The notes beneath the pieces were generated by a model. The model worked only from the letters and a program-made list of their open reading frames with translations, was not told where the DNA came from and did no database searches. Position numbers and translations under genes: made by a program. Positions 8,040 to 17,118 of a DNA stretch of 64,000 nt are shown in pieces (position 1 is the stretch's first letter; each line of letters starts with the position of its first letter). The stretch comes from Bdellovibrio sp. ZAP7 (lineage in GTDB: Bacteria; Bdellovibrionota; Bdellovibrionia; Bdellovibrionales; Bdellovibrionaceae). The stretch lies in the NCBI RefSeq assembly GCF_006874645.1, contig NZ_CP030082.1:1612001-1676000 (forward strand), in the 5' to 3' direction.

Positions 8040-9266
8040 ATGCCAGACCCTGTCATTATGAGTGTCGGCAAGGGGATGCTCTACAATAGTGTCATGGCGC
8101 AAACAAATTGTCGGAACTTCTCTGGATATAAACCTTGTACGAAAAGTCAGACCTGTGATTCTCGGTGCGCTTCTTTTGACGCTCCAAAGTTATCTATTCT
8201 GATAGTCCATCTTGGTGCCTTGGGTGCGGTAGTTCGTAGTACCAGTTTATTAAAGGCCATTAAACGTAAGTATCCGTCTTCGATGATTACGTGGGTGACG
8301 GATGCCCCGGCTCATGTGCTGTTGCAAGATCATCCGGTGATTGATCGTGTTCTGACAACCAAGGACGCAGATCTTCTGCAGTTGGGCGCCTTGCAATTCG
8401 ATGTGGCGATGGTAATTGATAAATCCCTAAAAGCAGTGGGCGTGCTTCGTCATACGCAGGTGGATCAGATTTTTGGCTTCACTGCCAACCCATTAACCGG
8501 AGCCATTGTCCCAGCGACACCTGCTGCAGAAGAGCTGTGGGAGCTGGGTCTTAACAATCATAAAAAGTTTTTTGAAAATAAAAAACCTGAAACTCAGTTG
8601 ATGATTGAGGCTTTGGAGTTGGGGCCATTTAAGCGTGATGCTTATTGGGTACCCCTATCTGAATCCGAGACGATGGAACTTCATTTCCGTCGTCAGAGTT
8701 TTCTGACTGCTGGCAAAAAATGGGTGTTGGGATTTAACACCGGTTGCAGCAATGTGATTGCCGCAAAAAAGTTCACCATAGAGTTTCATCGTTTGATGAT
8801 CAAATCCCTCCAGAGTCGTTATCCCGAGGCGCAACTCGTGTTGCTCGGAGGGCCGGAGGACACAGAGCGAAATGTGGAAATTGCCAAGGGGCTTTCAGTT
8901 ATTTCAACAGCGACACAAAGCGGTTTGCGTGATGGTTTAATCAGTGTCGCCGCATGCGATGTTGTCGTCACTGGCGACAGTTTGGGAATGCACATGGCCA
9001 TTTCCCAGGGAAAACAAGTTGTCGCATGGTTCGGTCCTACATGTGCTCATGAAATAGATCTTTATGACCGGGGAGTGTCGATTCTTTCGCAAAGCCCCTG
9101 CAGTCCGTGCTGGAAGAGAGCTTGTGAAAAAAGCATAATGTGCTACGATCAAGTCTCTTTGCAGGAGATCGTTCATGCCGTTGAATCTTGTCGTACAAAC
9201 AGCCTTTCTGGGGGATTTGCTTTTGGCAATTCCACTCTTAAAGCGCTGTCGTCAGATTTGGCCTGA
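8040..9266 (+). CDS. Glycosyltransferase family 9 (heptosyltransferase-like) with an N-terminal four-cysteine motif
   Basis: Up to 408 residues. The GT9 core begins with LSILIVHLGALGAVVRSTSLL and includes TGCSNVIAAKKF and VVTGDSLGMHMA, the nucleotide-sugar end of the fold. Ahead of it is a Cys cluster (NCRNFSGYKPC, then QTC and SRC), and the C-terminus has another (CSPCWKRAC). Such clusters are seen in part of the GT9 family. The role is probably heptose or other sugar transfer to LPS core. The start is uncertain: ATG at 8040, 8076 and 8094 are in frame and none has a good ribosome site; the Cys motif begins right after 8094. The last 92 bp overlap the next gene. Confidence 0.85.
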   Translation: MPDPVIMSVGKGMLYNSVMAQTNCRNFSGYKPCTKSQTCDSRCASFDAPKLSILIVHLGALGAVVRSTSLLKAIKRKYPSSMITWVTDAPAHVLLQDHPVIDRVLTTKDADLLQLGALQFDVAMVIDKSLKAVGVLRHTQVDQIFGFTANPLTGAIVPATPAAEELWELGLNNHKKFFENKKPETQLMIEALELGPFKRDAYWVPLSESETMELHFRRQSFLTAGKKWVLGFNTGCSNVIAAKKFTIEFHRLMIKSLQSRYPEAQLVLLGGPEDTERNVEIAKGLSVISTATQSGLRDGLISVAACDVVVTGDSLGMHMAISQGKQVVAWFGPTCAHEIDLYDRGVSILSQSPCSPCWKRACEKSIMCYDQVSLQEIVHAVESCRTNSLSGGFAFGNSTLKALSSDLA

Positions 9267-10269
9267 TCATAAGCTTGGCCTGGTCTGCCGCAAAGGCTTC
9301 GGTGATTTTTTCCTGAAAACTCATTTGGTTGATCACGTTTTTGAAATCAAAAAGGGTGATGCCGATTCTTACAACCAAGCCTTGAACGGAATCGCTCAAC
9401 ATCAGGTGAACTACCTGGTGTCTCCTCACGAATCTTTGCGCACTATTTTCTTTTGCCGCAAGATCACAGCTCAACATAAAATTGGATTTAAAAAATTCTG
9501 GAGCTTTTTGGCGTTTTCGCAAACGGTGAAAAAACCGATGCTCTTACCAGATCCTTTGCGCCAGATGAGTTTGTTGCAAGAGGTGGATCCAAAGCTTAAA
9601 GACCTTCTTGCCTCCTACGCGCAAACAGAAAAGCCTTATACGACGGATTTCAACGGAAAGCTTTCGGCTCCGCCGGAGTGGTCTTCCATGAGCGTGCGTG
9701 CTGAAGTTTTAAAGTGCACGGATGCTTACCGGGATTTAGAAAAGCGTTATGACCTCAAGGGTGTGAATGATGATCGCGCGATTTTGATGTTTCCGGGCTC
9801 GGTGTGGGCGACGAAGCGTTGGACCAAAGAGGGCTTTATTGATACAGGGAAGTCCTTGCAGTCGCAGGGATACCAAGTCTATGTGATGGGTGGCCCTGGT
9901 GAAGAAAAACTTGCCGAGGAAGTCTCCGAAGCGATTCCGGGCTCTTTGTGTATTGCCGGTAAAACTTCAATCTTGGAATCGACACAGATTATTGCGCGAG
10001 CTCGTTTATTGGTAGGGAACGACAGCGCTGCATCTCATATGGCAGCTGCCTGCGAAACGCCATTGATTTCAGTTTTTGGTCCTACAGTTTTAAGATTTGG
10101 ATTTAGACCGTGGTCTGCCAGTACCTATATTGCGCAGAAAGAAAATCTACCGTGCCGTCCCTGTGGGAAGCACGGGCACCAGAAGTGCCCGATTAAAACC
10201 CATGTTTGCATGACCCACCTGCCAGCAGAGCAGGTGGTGCAAAAAGCTGAATTTATTCTTCGCTCGTAA
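9175..10269 (+). CDS. Glycosyltransferase family 9, lipopolysaccharide heptosyltransferase II-like
   Basis: 364 residues. It starts MPLNLVVQTAFLGDLLLAIPLL, a standard WaaF/WaaC opening. ILMFPGSVWATKRW near residue 200 and LLVGNDSAASHMAAAC near residue 280 are the heptosyltransferase nucleotide-sugar motifs, and LPCRPCGKHGHQKCP near the end is the family Cys/Gly segment. It would add heptose to the LPS inner core in the cytosol. The ATG has AGGAG 7 bases upstream, which supports the 92-bp overlap with the upstream GT9 gene. Its 3' end overlaps the convergent response regulator by 17 bp. Confidence 0.9.
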   Translation: MPLNLVVQTAFLGDLLLAIPLLKRCRQIWPDHKLGLVCRKGFGDFFLKTHLVDHVFEIKKGDADSYNQALNGIAQHQVNYLVSPHESLRTIFFCRKITAQHKIGFKKFWSFLAFSQTVKKPMLLPDPLRQMSLLQEVDPKLKDLLASYAQTEKPYTTDFNGKLSAPPEWSSMSVRAEVLKCTDAYRDLEKRYDLKGVNDDRAILMFPGSVWATKRWTKEGFIDTGKSLQSQGYQVYVMGGPGEEKLAEEVSEAIPGSLCIAGKTSILESTQIIARARLLVGNDSAASHMAAACETPLISVFGPTVLRFGFRPWSASTYIAQKENLPCRPCGKHGHQKCPIKTHVCMTHLPAEQVVQKAEFILRS

Positions 10270-11665
10270 AATCTTTGACGTTGATGCCGTACTTACGGAT
10301 TTTGCGCAGCAAAGTATTCTTAGGAATATTTGCTTGAGCCACCGTTTGGTTGATGCGGCCGTGATTCGCTTTCAAAGCACTCACGATAAATTCTTTTTCC
10401 ATGCCTTCTTTGAATACGTCAAAATCCAGCGGACCATTGTAGCCCATGTTCGCGGTTTTTTCCGGAGCTTCTTTCGGAGCTAATTTCAAAGACTCGGGCA
10501 ATGATTCTAAAGTGATCTGCTGAGAGTTTTCCACGATGAACGCACGCTCAACCACATTTTCAAGCTCGCGAATATTTCCCGGCCAGCGATATGCTTTCAA
10601 CATTTCCAAAGCTTCGCCATCGATGCCATTGATCACGCGTGCGTGTTGACGAGAGAATTTTTTGATAAAGTGTTGCGCCAAAGCCAGGATGTCATCTGTG
10701 CGCTCACGCAAAGGCGGCAAGAAGATCGGCATCACGTTCAAGCGATAGAATAAGTCTTCGCGGAACGTGCCATCGGCCATCATTTTTTCCAGGTTGCGAT
10801 TTGTCGCTGCGATAATGCGGGTGTTGGATTTCACCTCACGGTTGCTGCCGACAGGAGTGAATTTCTTTTCCTGAAGAACGCGCAAAAGTTTAACCTGCAT
10901 GTCAGGACGAAGTTCGCCGATTTCATCCAGGAACAATGTTCCATTGTTGGCCATTTGGAATTTACCGATTTTACGTTCAATCGCCCCCGTGAAGGCACCT
11001 TTTTCGTGGCCGAACAGTTCACTCTCCATCAAGTTTTCAGGAATTGCTCCGCAGTTGATCGCCACAAAGCTTCCGGCTTTACGAGGGGAGTTGAAGTGAA
11101 TTGCGCGTGCGACCAATTCTTTCCCCGTACCGTTTTCACCACGAATTAAAACTGTCGTATCGACTTTGCACAGACGATAGATCAGATTAAAGACGTCTTT
11201 CATCTTTTGTGATGAACCGACGAATTCTGATTCCACGTCGTCGTCAAAAATCGGATTCGACAAAGCCAGGGAAGAAACCAGATCGCGAGCCTCTTGGCTT
11301 TTACGAACGATTTCTGTCAGCGTTTGTGGGTTGACGGGTTTTTCAACGTAGTCGTAAGCGCCTTCTTTGATCGCAAGAACCGCATCATGCAAGTTGGAAT
11401 GAGCCGTCATCAAAACCACAAAAGTGCGGGGATCGTGTTCTTTGATGGCAGTCAGCGCTTCGATTCCATTCATCTCTGGCATCTTAACGTCCATTAAAAC
11501 CAAGTCCCAAGACTGTTGTTTTACTTTCTCAAAAGCTTCTTTGCCCGTGGCCGCTTCGTCGATGACGAATTCAATTTCCGGCATCGTTGATTTAAGGATT
11601 GAGATAACGGAACGACGCAATTCAGCTTCGTCGTCTACGATCAGAGTGTTCAATTGGTTGATCAT
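10253..11665 (-). CDS. NtrC-family sigma-54-dependent response regulator
   Basis: 470 residues in three domains. The receiver (1-125) has phospho-acceptor Asp59 in LVLMDVKMPEMNG. The AAA+ domain (about 150-390) has Walker A GENGTGKE and the sigma-54 contact loop GAFTGA in GHEKGAFTGA. A Fis-type helix-turn-helix ends the protein (about 425-465, INQTVAQANIPKNTLLRKIRKYG). It activates sigma-54 promoters when phosphorylated. The start overlaps the stop of the kinase gene upstream by 4 bp, so the two form a cognate pair. Its targets are not shown by the sequence. Confidence 0.95.
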   Translation of the reverse strand: MINQLNTLIVDDEAELRRSVISILKSTMPEIEFVIDEAATGKEAFEKVKQQSWDLVLMDVKMPEMNGIEALTAIKEHDPRTFVVLMTAHSNLHDAVLAIKEGAYDYVEKPVNPQTLTEIVRKSQEARDLVSSLALSNPIFDDDVESEFVGSSQKMKDVFNLIYRLCKVDTTVLIRGENGTGKELVARAIHFNSPRKAGSFVAINCGAIPENLMESELFGHEKGAFTGAIERKIGKFQMANNGTLFLDEIGELRPDMQVKLLRVLQEKKFTPVGSNREVKSNTRIIAATNRNLEKMMADGTFREDLFYRLNVMPIFLPPLRERTDDILALAQHFIKKFSRQHARVINGIDGEALEMLKAYRWPGNIRELENVVERAFIVENSQQITLESLPESLKLAPKEAPEKTANMGYNGPLDFDVFKEGMEKEFIVSALKANHGRINQTVAQANIPKNTLLRKIRKYGINVKDFTSEE

Positions 11666-13542
11666 AAGATCTCCTCGATTACATCGTCGGATTCAAGTGG
11701 CAGGGTAAAGGACACAGTTGTTCCTTGACCCACTTTACTTTCCATTTCCACTTTACCGCCATGAAGTTCAATAAAATATTTAACTAAGTAAAGACCCAAA
11801 CCCGTTCCTTTGGTTTTAAGATCCTGATCACTCCCGCGAGTGAATTTACCCCAGACTTTGTCCATGTCTTCGGGTTTGATTCCATCACCGGTGTCTTTAA
11901 CGATCACCTTGATGTCTTGTTCGGTTTCTGTGGAAGTTACCTCAATCAGTCCCTGAGAAGGGGTGTACTTGATCGCGTTCTCAACCAGATTGATCACAAC
12001 CTCTTTGATCAGGGTGGTATCGAACTCAACCGAAAACATGGGCTCCAAGTGAGTCTGAATACGAATGCCTTTTTCAAAAGCTAATGGGCGTAACGTGACC
12101 AGAGCTTCCTCGATCACCTCGTTAATGTCTGCTGCATCCTTGTTGATTTTAAATTCGCGGGATTCCACGCGCAGGACTTTTAAAATCGACTGGATATAGC
12201 GATTCAGCTCATCACCGAACATGCGGAGGGATTTCAAATCCGTTTGCAGCTCCTGATCCTGATTCTGTGTCAGCAAGCGATCCACGATCGCTTGAATTTT
12301 AGCGATCGGGGTTTTCAAGTCATGGGAAATCAAGCTAACGAAATTGTTCTTAAGCTGTTCAAGCTCTGCCAGGTATTGTTGTTCCTGTTGCAGGGCAAAG
12401 TTTTTTCTTTCGATCTTGGTCGCCTGATAACCGATAAAGATCGTCCAGGTCGCAGCCAGCAAAACAAACGGCGCAAAAGCCGGGGACCAGAAGTAGAAAC
12501 TATCAAAGACCCAGGCAGAAAGAGCCGCAAGCAACGTTGCAATCCACAAAATAAAGAACAAGGCCACAGACTGCGGATAAGTCAGGATGATAAAAACCGC
12601 AAAGCCCATCAGAACGAAAAAGCCAACCGCATACCACCAGAAATTTAAACGCTTGATCCATTTTTCGCCCAAAAGTGTATCCGTCACATGGGCCATAATT
12701 TCTGAACGGGACAATGTACCCAGCGGCGTCAGATAAACTGGCGTCGCCGAAGTCTCGGCCCCGATCAAAATGATTTTGCCTTTAAACGTATCCGGTGGAA
12801 GTTCATCGTAAAGGATCTCGCTTAAACCATACTGGGTGAAGTTATAAATCGAACCGCGATAGTTGATCGGAAGACCGGCTTGCGTTGTCGGAAAGCGCTT
12901 GCCCGTGATTTTCTCAACCAGGTGAGGCATCTCGGAACGCAAAGGAAATACCCGGCGAACCAGGCCGTCTTCGTCGCGACGTACTTCATTGGATCCAAGA
13001 TTGCTGTTTTCACGGTTGCTAAAGGCCGGAGTTAAAACACGCTCCAACGAATTTGTCGTGGAGGCCCAAAACACGCGAGGGTCGAAAAAGTTTTTCTGTT
13101 CTTCATTGTTCAAGTGAACTGCACCGATGTTGTCACCGAAGTAAAGGGTGACACCGATCGCGCGGGGATCTTGTTTTAAGATTTTAGAAAGCAATTGGTT
13201 CCAGATCTTTTTATTCCAAAAAAAACTGTCAGTGATGTCGGTCGCTTCATCCAAATCCATCATTGACGACGAGCGGTCGCTGTAAACTCCGACAAAGTCA
13301 GATTGACGGATGGTGATTAAAACGATTTGCGAAGAGACCTTTTGGTCGCCGCGAACTTGGAAACGCTGGTCGTAAGACGTGGTCTCGTCAGCAGTAAGGG
13401 CCAGGCAACCGATGGCCCAACACAAAAGGCAGCGAAGCAGAAAACCGCGATGGCGCATAAAGTAGCGAAGCAGGACCTCGCTGCGATATAAAACGCGATT
13501 AAAATACTGGGAAAACGAAGCTTTTTGCACGCGTCGCAACAT
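11662..13542 (-). CDS. CHASE2-domain sensor histidine kinase
   Basis: 626 residues. An N-terminal membrane segment (about 30-50) is followed by a large extracytoplasmic CHASE2-like domain (about 55-285; IGVTLYFGDN, GLPINYRG and GKIILIGA are typical). Three membrane helices (about 295-370) and a short coiled coil come next, then the kinase core. The phospho-acceptor is His407 in ISHDLKTP, the N box is NLVENAIKYTP, and the G boxes are DTGDGIKP and GTGLGLYL. It probably senses an envelope signal and phosphorylates the NtrC-type regulator encoded directly downstream. The position opposite LPS-core transferases hints at envelope control, which is inference. Confidence 0.92.
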   Translation of the reverse strand: MLRRVQKASFSQYFNRVLYRSEVLLRYFMRHRGFLLRCLLCWAIGCLALTADETTSYDQRFQVRGDQKVSSQIVLITIRQSDFVGVYSDRSSSMMDLDEATDITDSFFWNKKIWNQLLSKILKQDPRAIGVTLYFGDNIGAVHLNNEEQKNFFDPRVFWASTTNSLERVLTPAFSNRENSNLGSNEVRRDEDGLVRRVFPLRSEMPHLVEKITGKRFPTTQAGLPINYRGSIYNFTQYGLSEILYDELPPDTFKGKIILIGAETSATPVYLTPLGTLSRSEIMAHVTDTLLGEKWIKRLNFWWYAVGFFVLMGFAVFIILTYPQSVALFFILWIATLLAALSAWVFDSFYFWSPAFAPFVLLAATWTIFIGYQATKIERKNFALQQEQQYLAELEQLKNNFVSLISHDLKTPIAKIQAIVDRLLTQNQDQELQTDLKSLRMFGDELNRYIQSILKVLRVESREFKINKDAADINEVIEEALVTLRPLAFEKGIRIQTHLEPMFSVEFDTTLIKEVVINLVENAIKYTPSQGLIEVTSTETEQDIKVIVKDTGDGIKPEDMDKVWGKFTRGSDQDLKTKGTGLGLYLVKYFIELHGGKVEMESKVGQGTTVSFTLPLESDDVIEEIL

Positions 13543-13578
13543 AGCAAATTTATTAAAAATATCAACTACTAAAAGCCC

Positions 13579-13607
13579 TTACCGCCAGGCGCAGAATTAG
13601 GTATATT
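13579..13607 (+). promoter_or_regulatory. Sigma-70-type promoter of ribF
   Basis: TTACCG (13579-13584), a 17-base spacer, then TATATT (13602-13607). The predicted transcription start falls at about 13613-13615, on or next to the ribF ATG, so the transcript may be leaderless. Confidence 0.5.
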
Positions 13608-13614
13608 GAAAAAT

Positions 13615-14547
13615 ATGCATATCTATCAAGGCGTCGGGCAGATGAGCTCCGTTTTAGAGTCTTCTGTCGTCACAATTGGCAATTTTGACGGTGTCCATCT
13701 AGGACATCAGCAACTCATTGAAACAGTCACGCGCGAGGCACAACATTATGGCGTGCCTTCGGTTGTGTATACTTTCCATCCTCACCCTGTAAAAGTGCTG
13801 TTTCCAGAGCGCCAAACGCAAAGAATGTTCGATCTGCGGGATCAGCAAGAACAGTTCGAAGCCCGGGGTATTGAGTGCGTGATTTTAGAGAACTTCACTA
13901 AGGAATTTTCTCAAGTCACAGCTCAGGATTTCCTGCAAAATTATGTGATGAACAAGCTTCATCCAAAAACCTTGGTGGTGGGGCACGATTTTAATTTCGG
14001 CGCCAATCGCACCGGGAATATTTCTTTTCTTGAAGGTTTCTGCGCCCAGCACGGCATTCGCTTGATCGTGATTCCTCCGTTTCAACTGGAGGGGCAGGTT
14101 GTTTCAAGTACCCGCATCCGTGAGGCCTTGCAGTCTGGGGAAATTGAAAAAGCCGAAAGACTTTTAGGTCGCCCTTATTATTTGCGCGGCACAGTTGAAA
14201 AAGGTTTTCAGCGGGGTCGTACAATCGGTGTTCCGACGGCCAATGTGCATCCTGACGTGGAATTTGTTCCACGCAAAGGCGTGTATTTTACTTACACTCG
14301 TATCAATGGTCACAATCATCCTTCGATCACCAACATTGGTGTGAATCCCACGTTTCAGGAAGACAACAAGGGCCCCGTGAAAATCGAAAGTCATATTTTT
14401 GATTTGGATGCCCAGCTTTATGGGGTTGAGGTTGAGGTGGAGCTTTTGCATTTCCAACGCGATGAAATGAAGTTCTCGGGTATCGAAACTTTGAAAGAGC
14501 AAATCTATAACGACATGGCCGCGGCCCGAAAGTACTTCAATGAGTAA
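13615..14547 (+). CDS. ribF: Bifunctional riboflavin kinase / FAD synthetase
   Basis: 310 residues. The N-terminal FAD synthetase (nucleotidyltransferase) domain has TIGNFDGVHLGHQQL and VVGHDFNFGANRTG, and SSTRIREAL closes it. The riboflavin kinase domain starts near residue 180 with GRTIGVPTANV and ends with the ESHIFDLDAQLYG segment. It makes FMN and FAD from riboflavin and ATP in the cytosol. A TTG at 13606 is also in frame, but it lies inside the predicted -10 box, so ATG 13615 is chosen. It overlaps the next gene by 8 bp. Confidence 0.95.
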   Translation: MHIYQGVGQMSSVLESSVVTIGNFDGVHLGHQQLIETVTREAQHYGVPSVVYTFHPHPVKVLFPERQTQRMFDLRDQQEQFEARGIECVILENFTKEFSQVTAQDFLQNYVMNKLHPKTLVVGHDFNFGANRTGNISFLEGFCAQHGIRLIVIPPFQLEGQVVSSTRIREALQSGEIEKAERLLGRPYYLRGTVEKGFQRGRTIGVPTANVHPDVEFVPRKGVYFTYTRINGHNHPSITNIGVNPTFQEDNKGPVKIESHIFDLDAQLYGVEVEVELLHFQRDEMKFSGIETLKEQIYNDMAAARKYFNE

Positions 14548-15370
14548 AATTCTTGAGTTCCGCGAGGGGAATCCCAGCATGTTGTTTCGTTTTCTGCAGT
14601 TTCTTGCAGGAAAAAAGCCGGATCTTTTTCAGTTGGAGCAACATCAAACTTATTCTGCAGAACTATTGAAAGACGCGAGTGCTGCTTTTTTCTCTTTTGA
14701 GCAAGCACGCCTGCTTTATCCTTCTTTGCAAATTTTGCCAGCACAGGTGCGTATGCTGGAGTGTTTTGACTTTTACTTTCCGGAAGATGGGAAGTGGTAT
14801 CCTCGCCTGCTTTATTATGAAGCCATTCATCGCGTACTGGTCGAGCGCGCTCGTGATTTGAATATTCGCGTGCCGGCCTTTGTGGTCGGCGAGGGGGAGT
14901 GCTTAAGAATTGCCGCAGCCGTTTGTACAGAGCTTGGTTTTTCGGAAATCTATCTGATTGGTGAAAATACCATGCAGCTTCATCGCGAAGCGCGCATTCT
15001 GTCCCGAGGAAACTTAGGAATTAAGTTTAAAGTGTTACCCATCGAAGAGCTTACAATTCAGGCAGTCAGTGCTTCTTTGATCATCAACACGGTTCATCTA
15101 AAGCATGAAAGCGAATTGTTAAAAGACTTGTCGTACTTTAATTTCATGAACACTGGCGGATATGCCTTTGACTGCAACCTTGGCAACTTACAAAGCGAGC
15201 TGATGGAAGAAGCGGAGCGTGCTGAACTGAAGGTTCTCCAGCCGTCAGATTTGTTGCAGGCTTTGGTCGAGATAGTTTTTGAAAAACTCAAACAAAGCGA
15301 AGTTCTTGAGCGCACCGACCTCACGGCATGGGTGAGGGAGTTCAAGGAGCAAAACTCTTCTTCCGTCTAG
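14540..15370 (+). CDS. AroE-like Rossmann-fold protein of unknown function
   Basis: 276 residues. The central part (VVGEGECLRIAAAVCTELGFSEIYLIGE, about residues 113-140) looks like the NAD(P)-binding half of shikimate dehydrogenases. ASLIINTVHLKHESELL follows, similar to the loop before the AroE substrate motif. The N-terminal 100 residues do not show the AroE shikimate-binding motifs, so it may not be a shikimate dehydrogenase. It overlaps ribF by 8 bp and lies 47 bp before pilB, so it may be co-transcribed with one or both. No function is assigned. Confidence 0.7.
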   Translation: MSKILEFREGNPSMLFRFLQFLAGKKPDLFQLEQHQTYSAELLKDASAAFFSFEQARLLYPSLQILPAQVRMLECFDFYFPEDGKWYPRLLYYEAIHRVLVERARDLNIRVPAFVVGEGECLRIAAAVCTELGFSEIYLIGENTMQLHREARILSRGNLGIKFKVLPIEELTIQAVSASLIINTVHLKHESELLKDLSYFNFMNTGGYAFDCNLGNLQSELMEEAERAELKVLQPSDLLQALVEIVFEKLKQSEVLERTDLTAWVREFKEQNSSSV

Positions 15371-15417
15371 TTACAAAAAACGGCACCCTGGTATAAAGTT
15401 ATGTTTGGGGAGCCACA

Positions 15418-17118
15418 ATGTCTTCGATCAAAATTGGCGAAATATTAGTTAAGCAGGGTCTGCTCAAGCCGGACCAGTTAGCTCATGCTGTTGAAGAACA
15501 AAAAAAATCAGGTTCTCGCCTCACTGGCGTCATCACGCAACTTGGATTTCTTAAAGAAAATCAAATTCTTCGCGCGATGGAAAAGCACTTTGCTGTTCCT
15601 GGTGTCGAAGTCTCTTCATTTGAAATTGATCCTTCCGTTATTCAGCTTATTCCACGGGATGTTTGCGATCGCAATCAATTGATTCCACTTCAAAAAGCGG
15701 GATCAACACTGGTCGTGGCTTTCGCTGATCCAAGCAACATCATGGTGAAAGAAGACTTGCGCTTTATCACCCGATGCAAAATCCAGGCGGTGGTTGCGAC
15801 CGAAACTGCTATTGCTGCGAGTATCGAGAAATACTACGGCGGTAATATCAACGTTAAGAATTTAAATACCATGGCTGAAGCTATGGAAGAGGAGTACGCA
15901 GCGAATGCGACCGCCACTGAAGTCATCGATTCGGATGCAGGTGGTGAGGAAGCTCCGATCGTTAAATTTGTGAATCAGATTTTGGGTGAAGCCATCATCA
16001 AAAAAGTGTCTGATATCCATTTTGAACCATATGAAAAAAGATTTCGTGTGCGTTTTCGTATCGACGGGAACTTGATCGAAGCTACGCAACCTCCCCAAGG
16101 GACGGGTGCTGCGATTGCATCGCGTATTAAGATCATGTCTAAACTCGATATCGCTGAAAAACGCCGTCCCCAAGATGGTCGTTTGAAAGTTCGTACCAAA
16201 AAAGGTCGCGAGATGGACTTTCGTGTCAGCGTTCTGCCAACGATCTGGGGCGAAAAAGTGGTCATGCGTTTGCTCGACAAATCCAATCTTCAATTGGACA
16301 TGACGAAACTGGGCTTTGAAGAAGACGATTTGAAACTCTTCAAATCCATGATCAATCTTCCGCAAGGGATGGTGTTAATCACGGGCCCCACGGGATCTGG
16401 TAAAACCACAACAATTTATTCTGCCTTGGCAGAGTTGAATAAGCCTGACGTGAATATCTCCACAGCAGAGGATCCGGTGGAGTTCAACTTAGAAGGTATC
16501 AATCAGGTGCAAATGAATCCTGATATCGATTTGAACTTCTCGAGTGCTTTAAAATCATTCCTTCGTCAGGACCCGGATATCGTCATGGTGGGGGAAATTC
16601 GTGACCTTGAGACGGCTGAGATCGCCTTTAAAGCGGCCTCCACAGGTCACTTGGTTGTAAGTACTCTGCATACCAACGATGCCCCCGGCACAGTGATTCG
16701 TTTAACGGAAATGGGTGTCGCAAATTATATTATCACCTCATGCGTGAACTTGGTTGTGGCTCAGCGTTTGGTGGGTAAAAACTGTGAATCTTGTAAAGTG
16801 CCAATCGAAGTTCCGGCGCAAACACTTATAAATCTGGGAGTGCCCCAAGCGGAAGTTGGCGAATATAAATTGATGCGTGGAAAAGGTTGTTCGAACTGTA
16901 ACAACTCCGGTATCAAAGGTCGTCTTGCCGTTTATGAATTGCTGTCCATGACTGAAAAAATGAAGGAAGCAATTCTTAAGAATGCTTCGACGGGACAGCT
17001 TCGTTTCTTGGCACGCGAACAAGGAATGAAAACTCTCCGTCGTTCTGCTTTGTTGAAATTAAAAAGAGGCCAAACAACGATTGAAGAAGTCTTGAATGCA
17101 TCTGTGAAGGACACATAA
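15418..17118 (+). CDS. pilB: Type IV pilus assembly ATPase PilB
   Basis: 566 residues. An N-terminal MshE/GspE_N-type domain (about 1-150) precedes the secretion ATPase domain. Walker A is GPTGSGKTTT (about residues 322-331), the Asp box is SDIHFEPYEKR, the Walker B region is DPDIVMVGEIRD, and the His box is STLHTND. The zinc-type tetracysteine pairs CESCK and CSNCN are present. It drives pilus extension from the cytosolic face of the inner membrane. It opens a tight operon with overlaps or zero gaps to pilC and pilS. Type IV pili are known to be needed for Bdellovibrio prey entry. Confidence 0.96.
   Translation: MSSIKIGEILVKQGLLKPDQLAHAVEEQKKSGSRLTGVITQLGFLKENQILRAMEKHFAVPGVEVSSFEIDPSVIQLIPRDVCDRNQLIPLQKAGSTLVVAFADPSNIMVKEDLRFITRCKIQAVVATETAIAASIEKYYGGNINVKNLNTMAEAMEEEYAANATATEVIDSDAGGEEAPIVKFVNQILGEAIIKKVSDIHFEPYEKRFRVRFRIDGNLIEATQPPQGTGAAIASRIKIMSKLDIAEKRRPQDGRLKVRTKKGREMDFRVSVLPTIWGEKVVMRLLDKSNLQLDMTKLGFEEDDLKLFKSMINLPQGMVLITGPTGSGKTTTIYSALAELNKPDVNISTAEDPVEFNLEGINQVQMNPDIDLNFSSALKSFLRQDPDIVMVGEIRDLETAEIAFKAASTGHLVVSTLHTNDAPGTVIRLTEMGVANYIITSCVNLVVAQRLVGKNCESCKVPIEVPAQTLINLGVPQAEVGEYKLMRGKGCSNCNNSGIKGRLAVYELLSMTEKMKEAILKNASTGQLRFLAREQGMKTLRRSALLKLKRGQTTIEEVLNASVKDT

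Noticed and set aside
15371-15397. Promoter for pilB (TTACAA and TATAAA)
   Set aside because: The spacer is only 15 bases and the site lies directly after the upstream stop; too weak to list.
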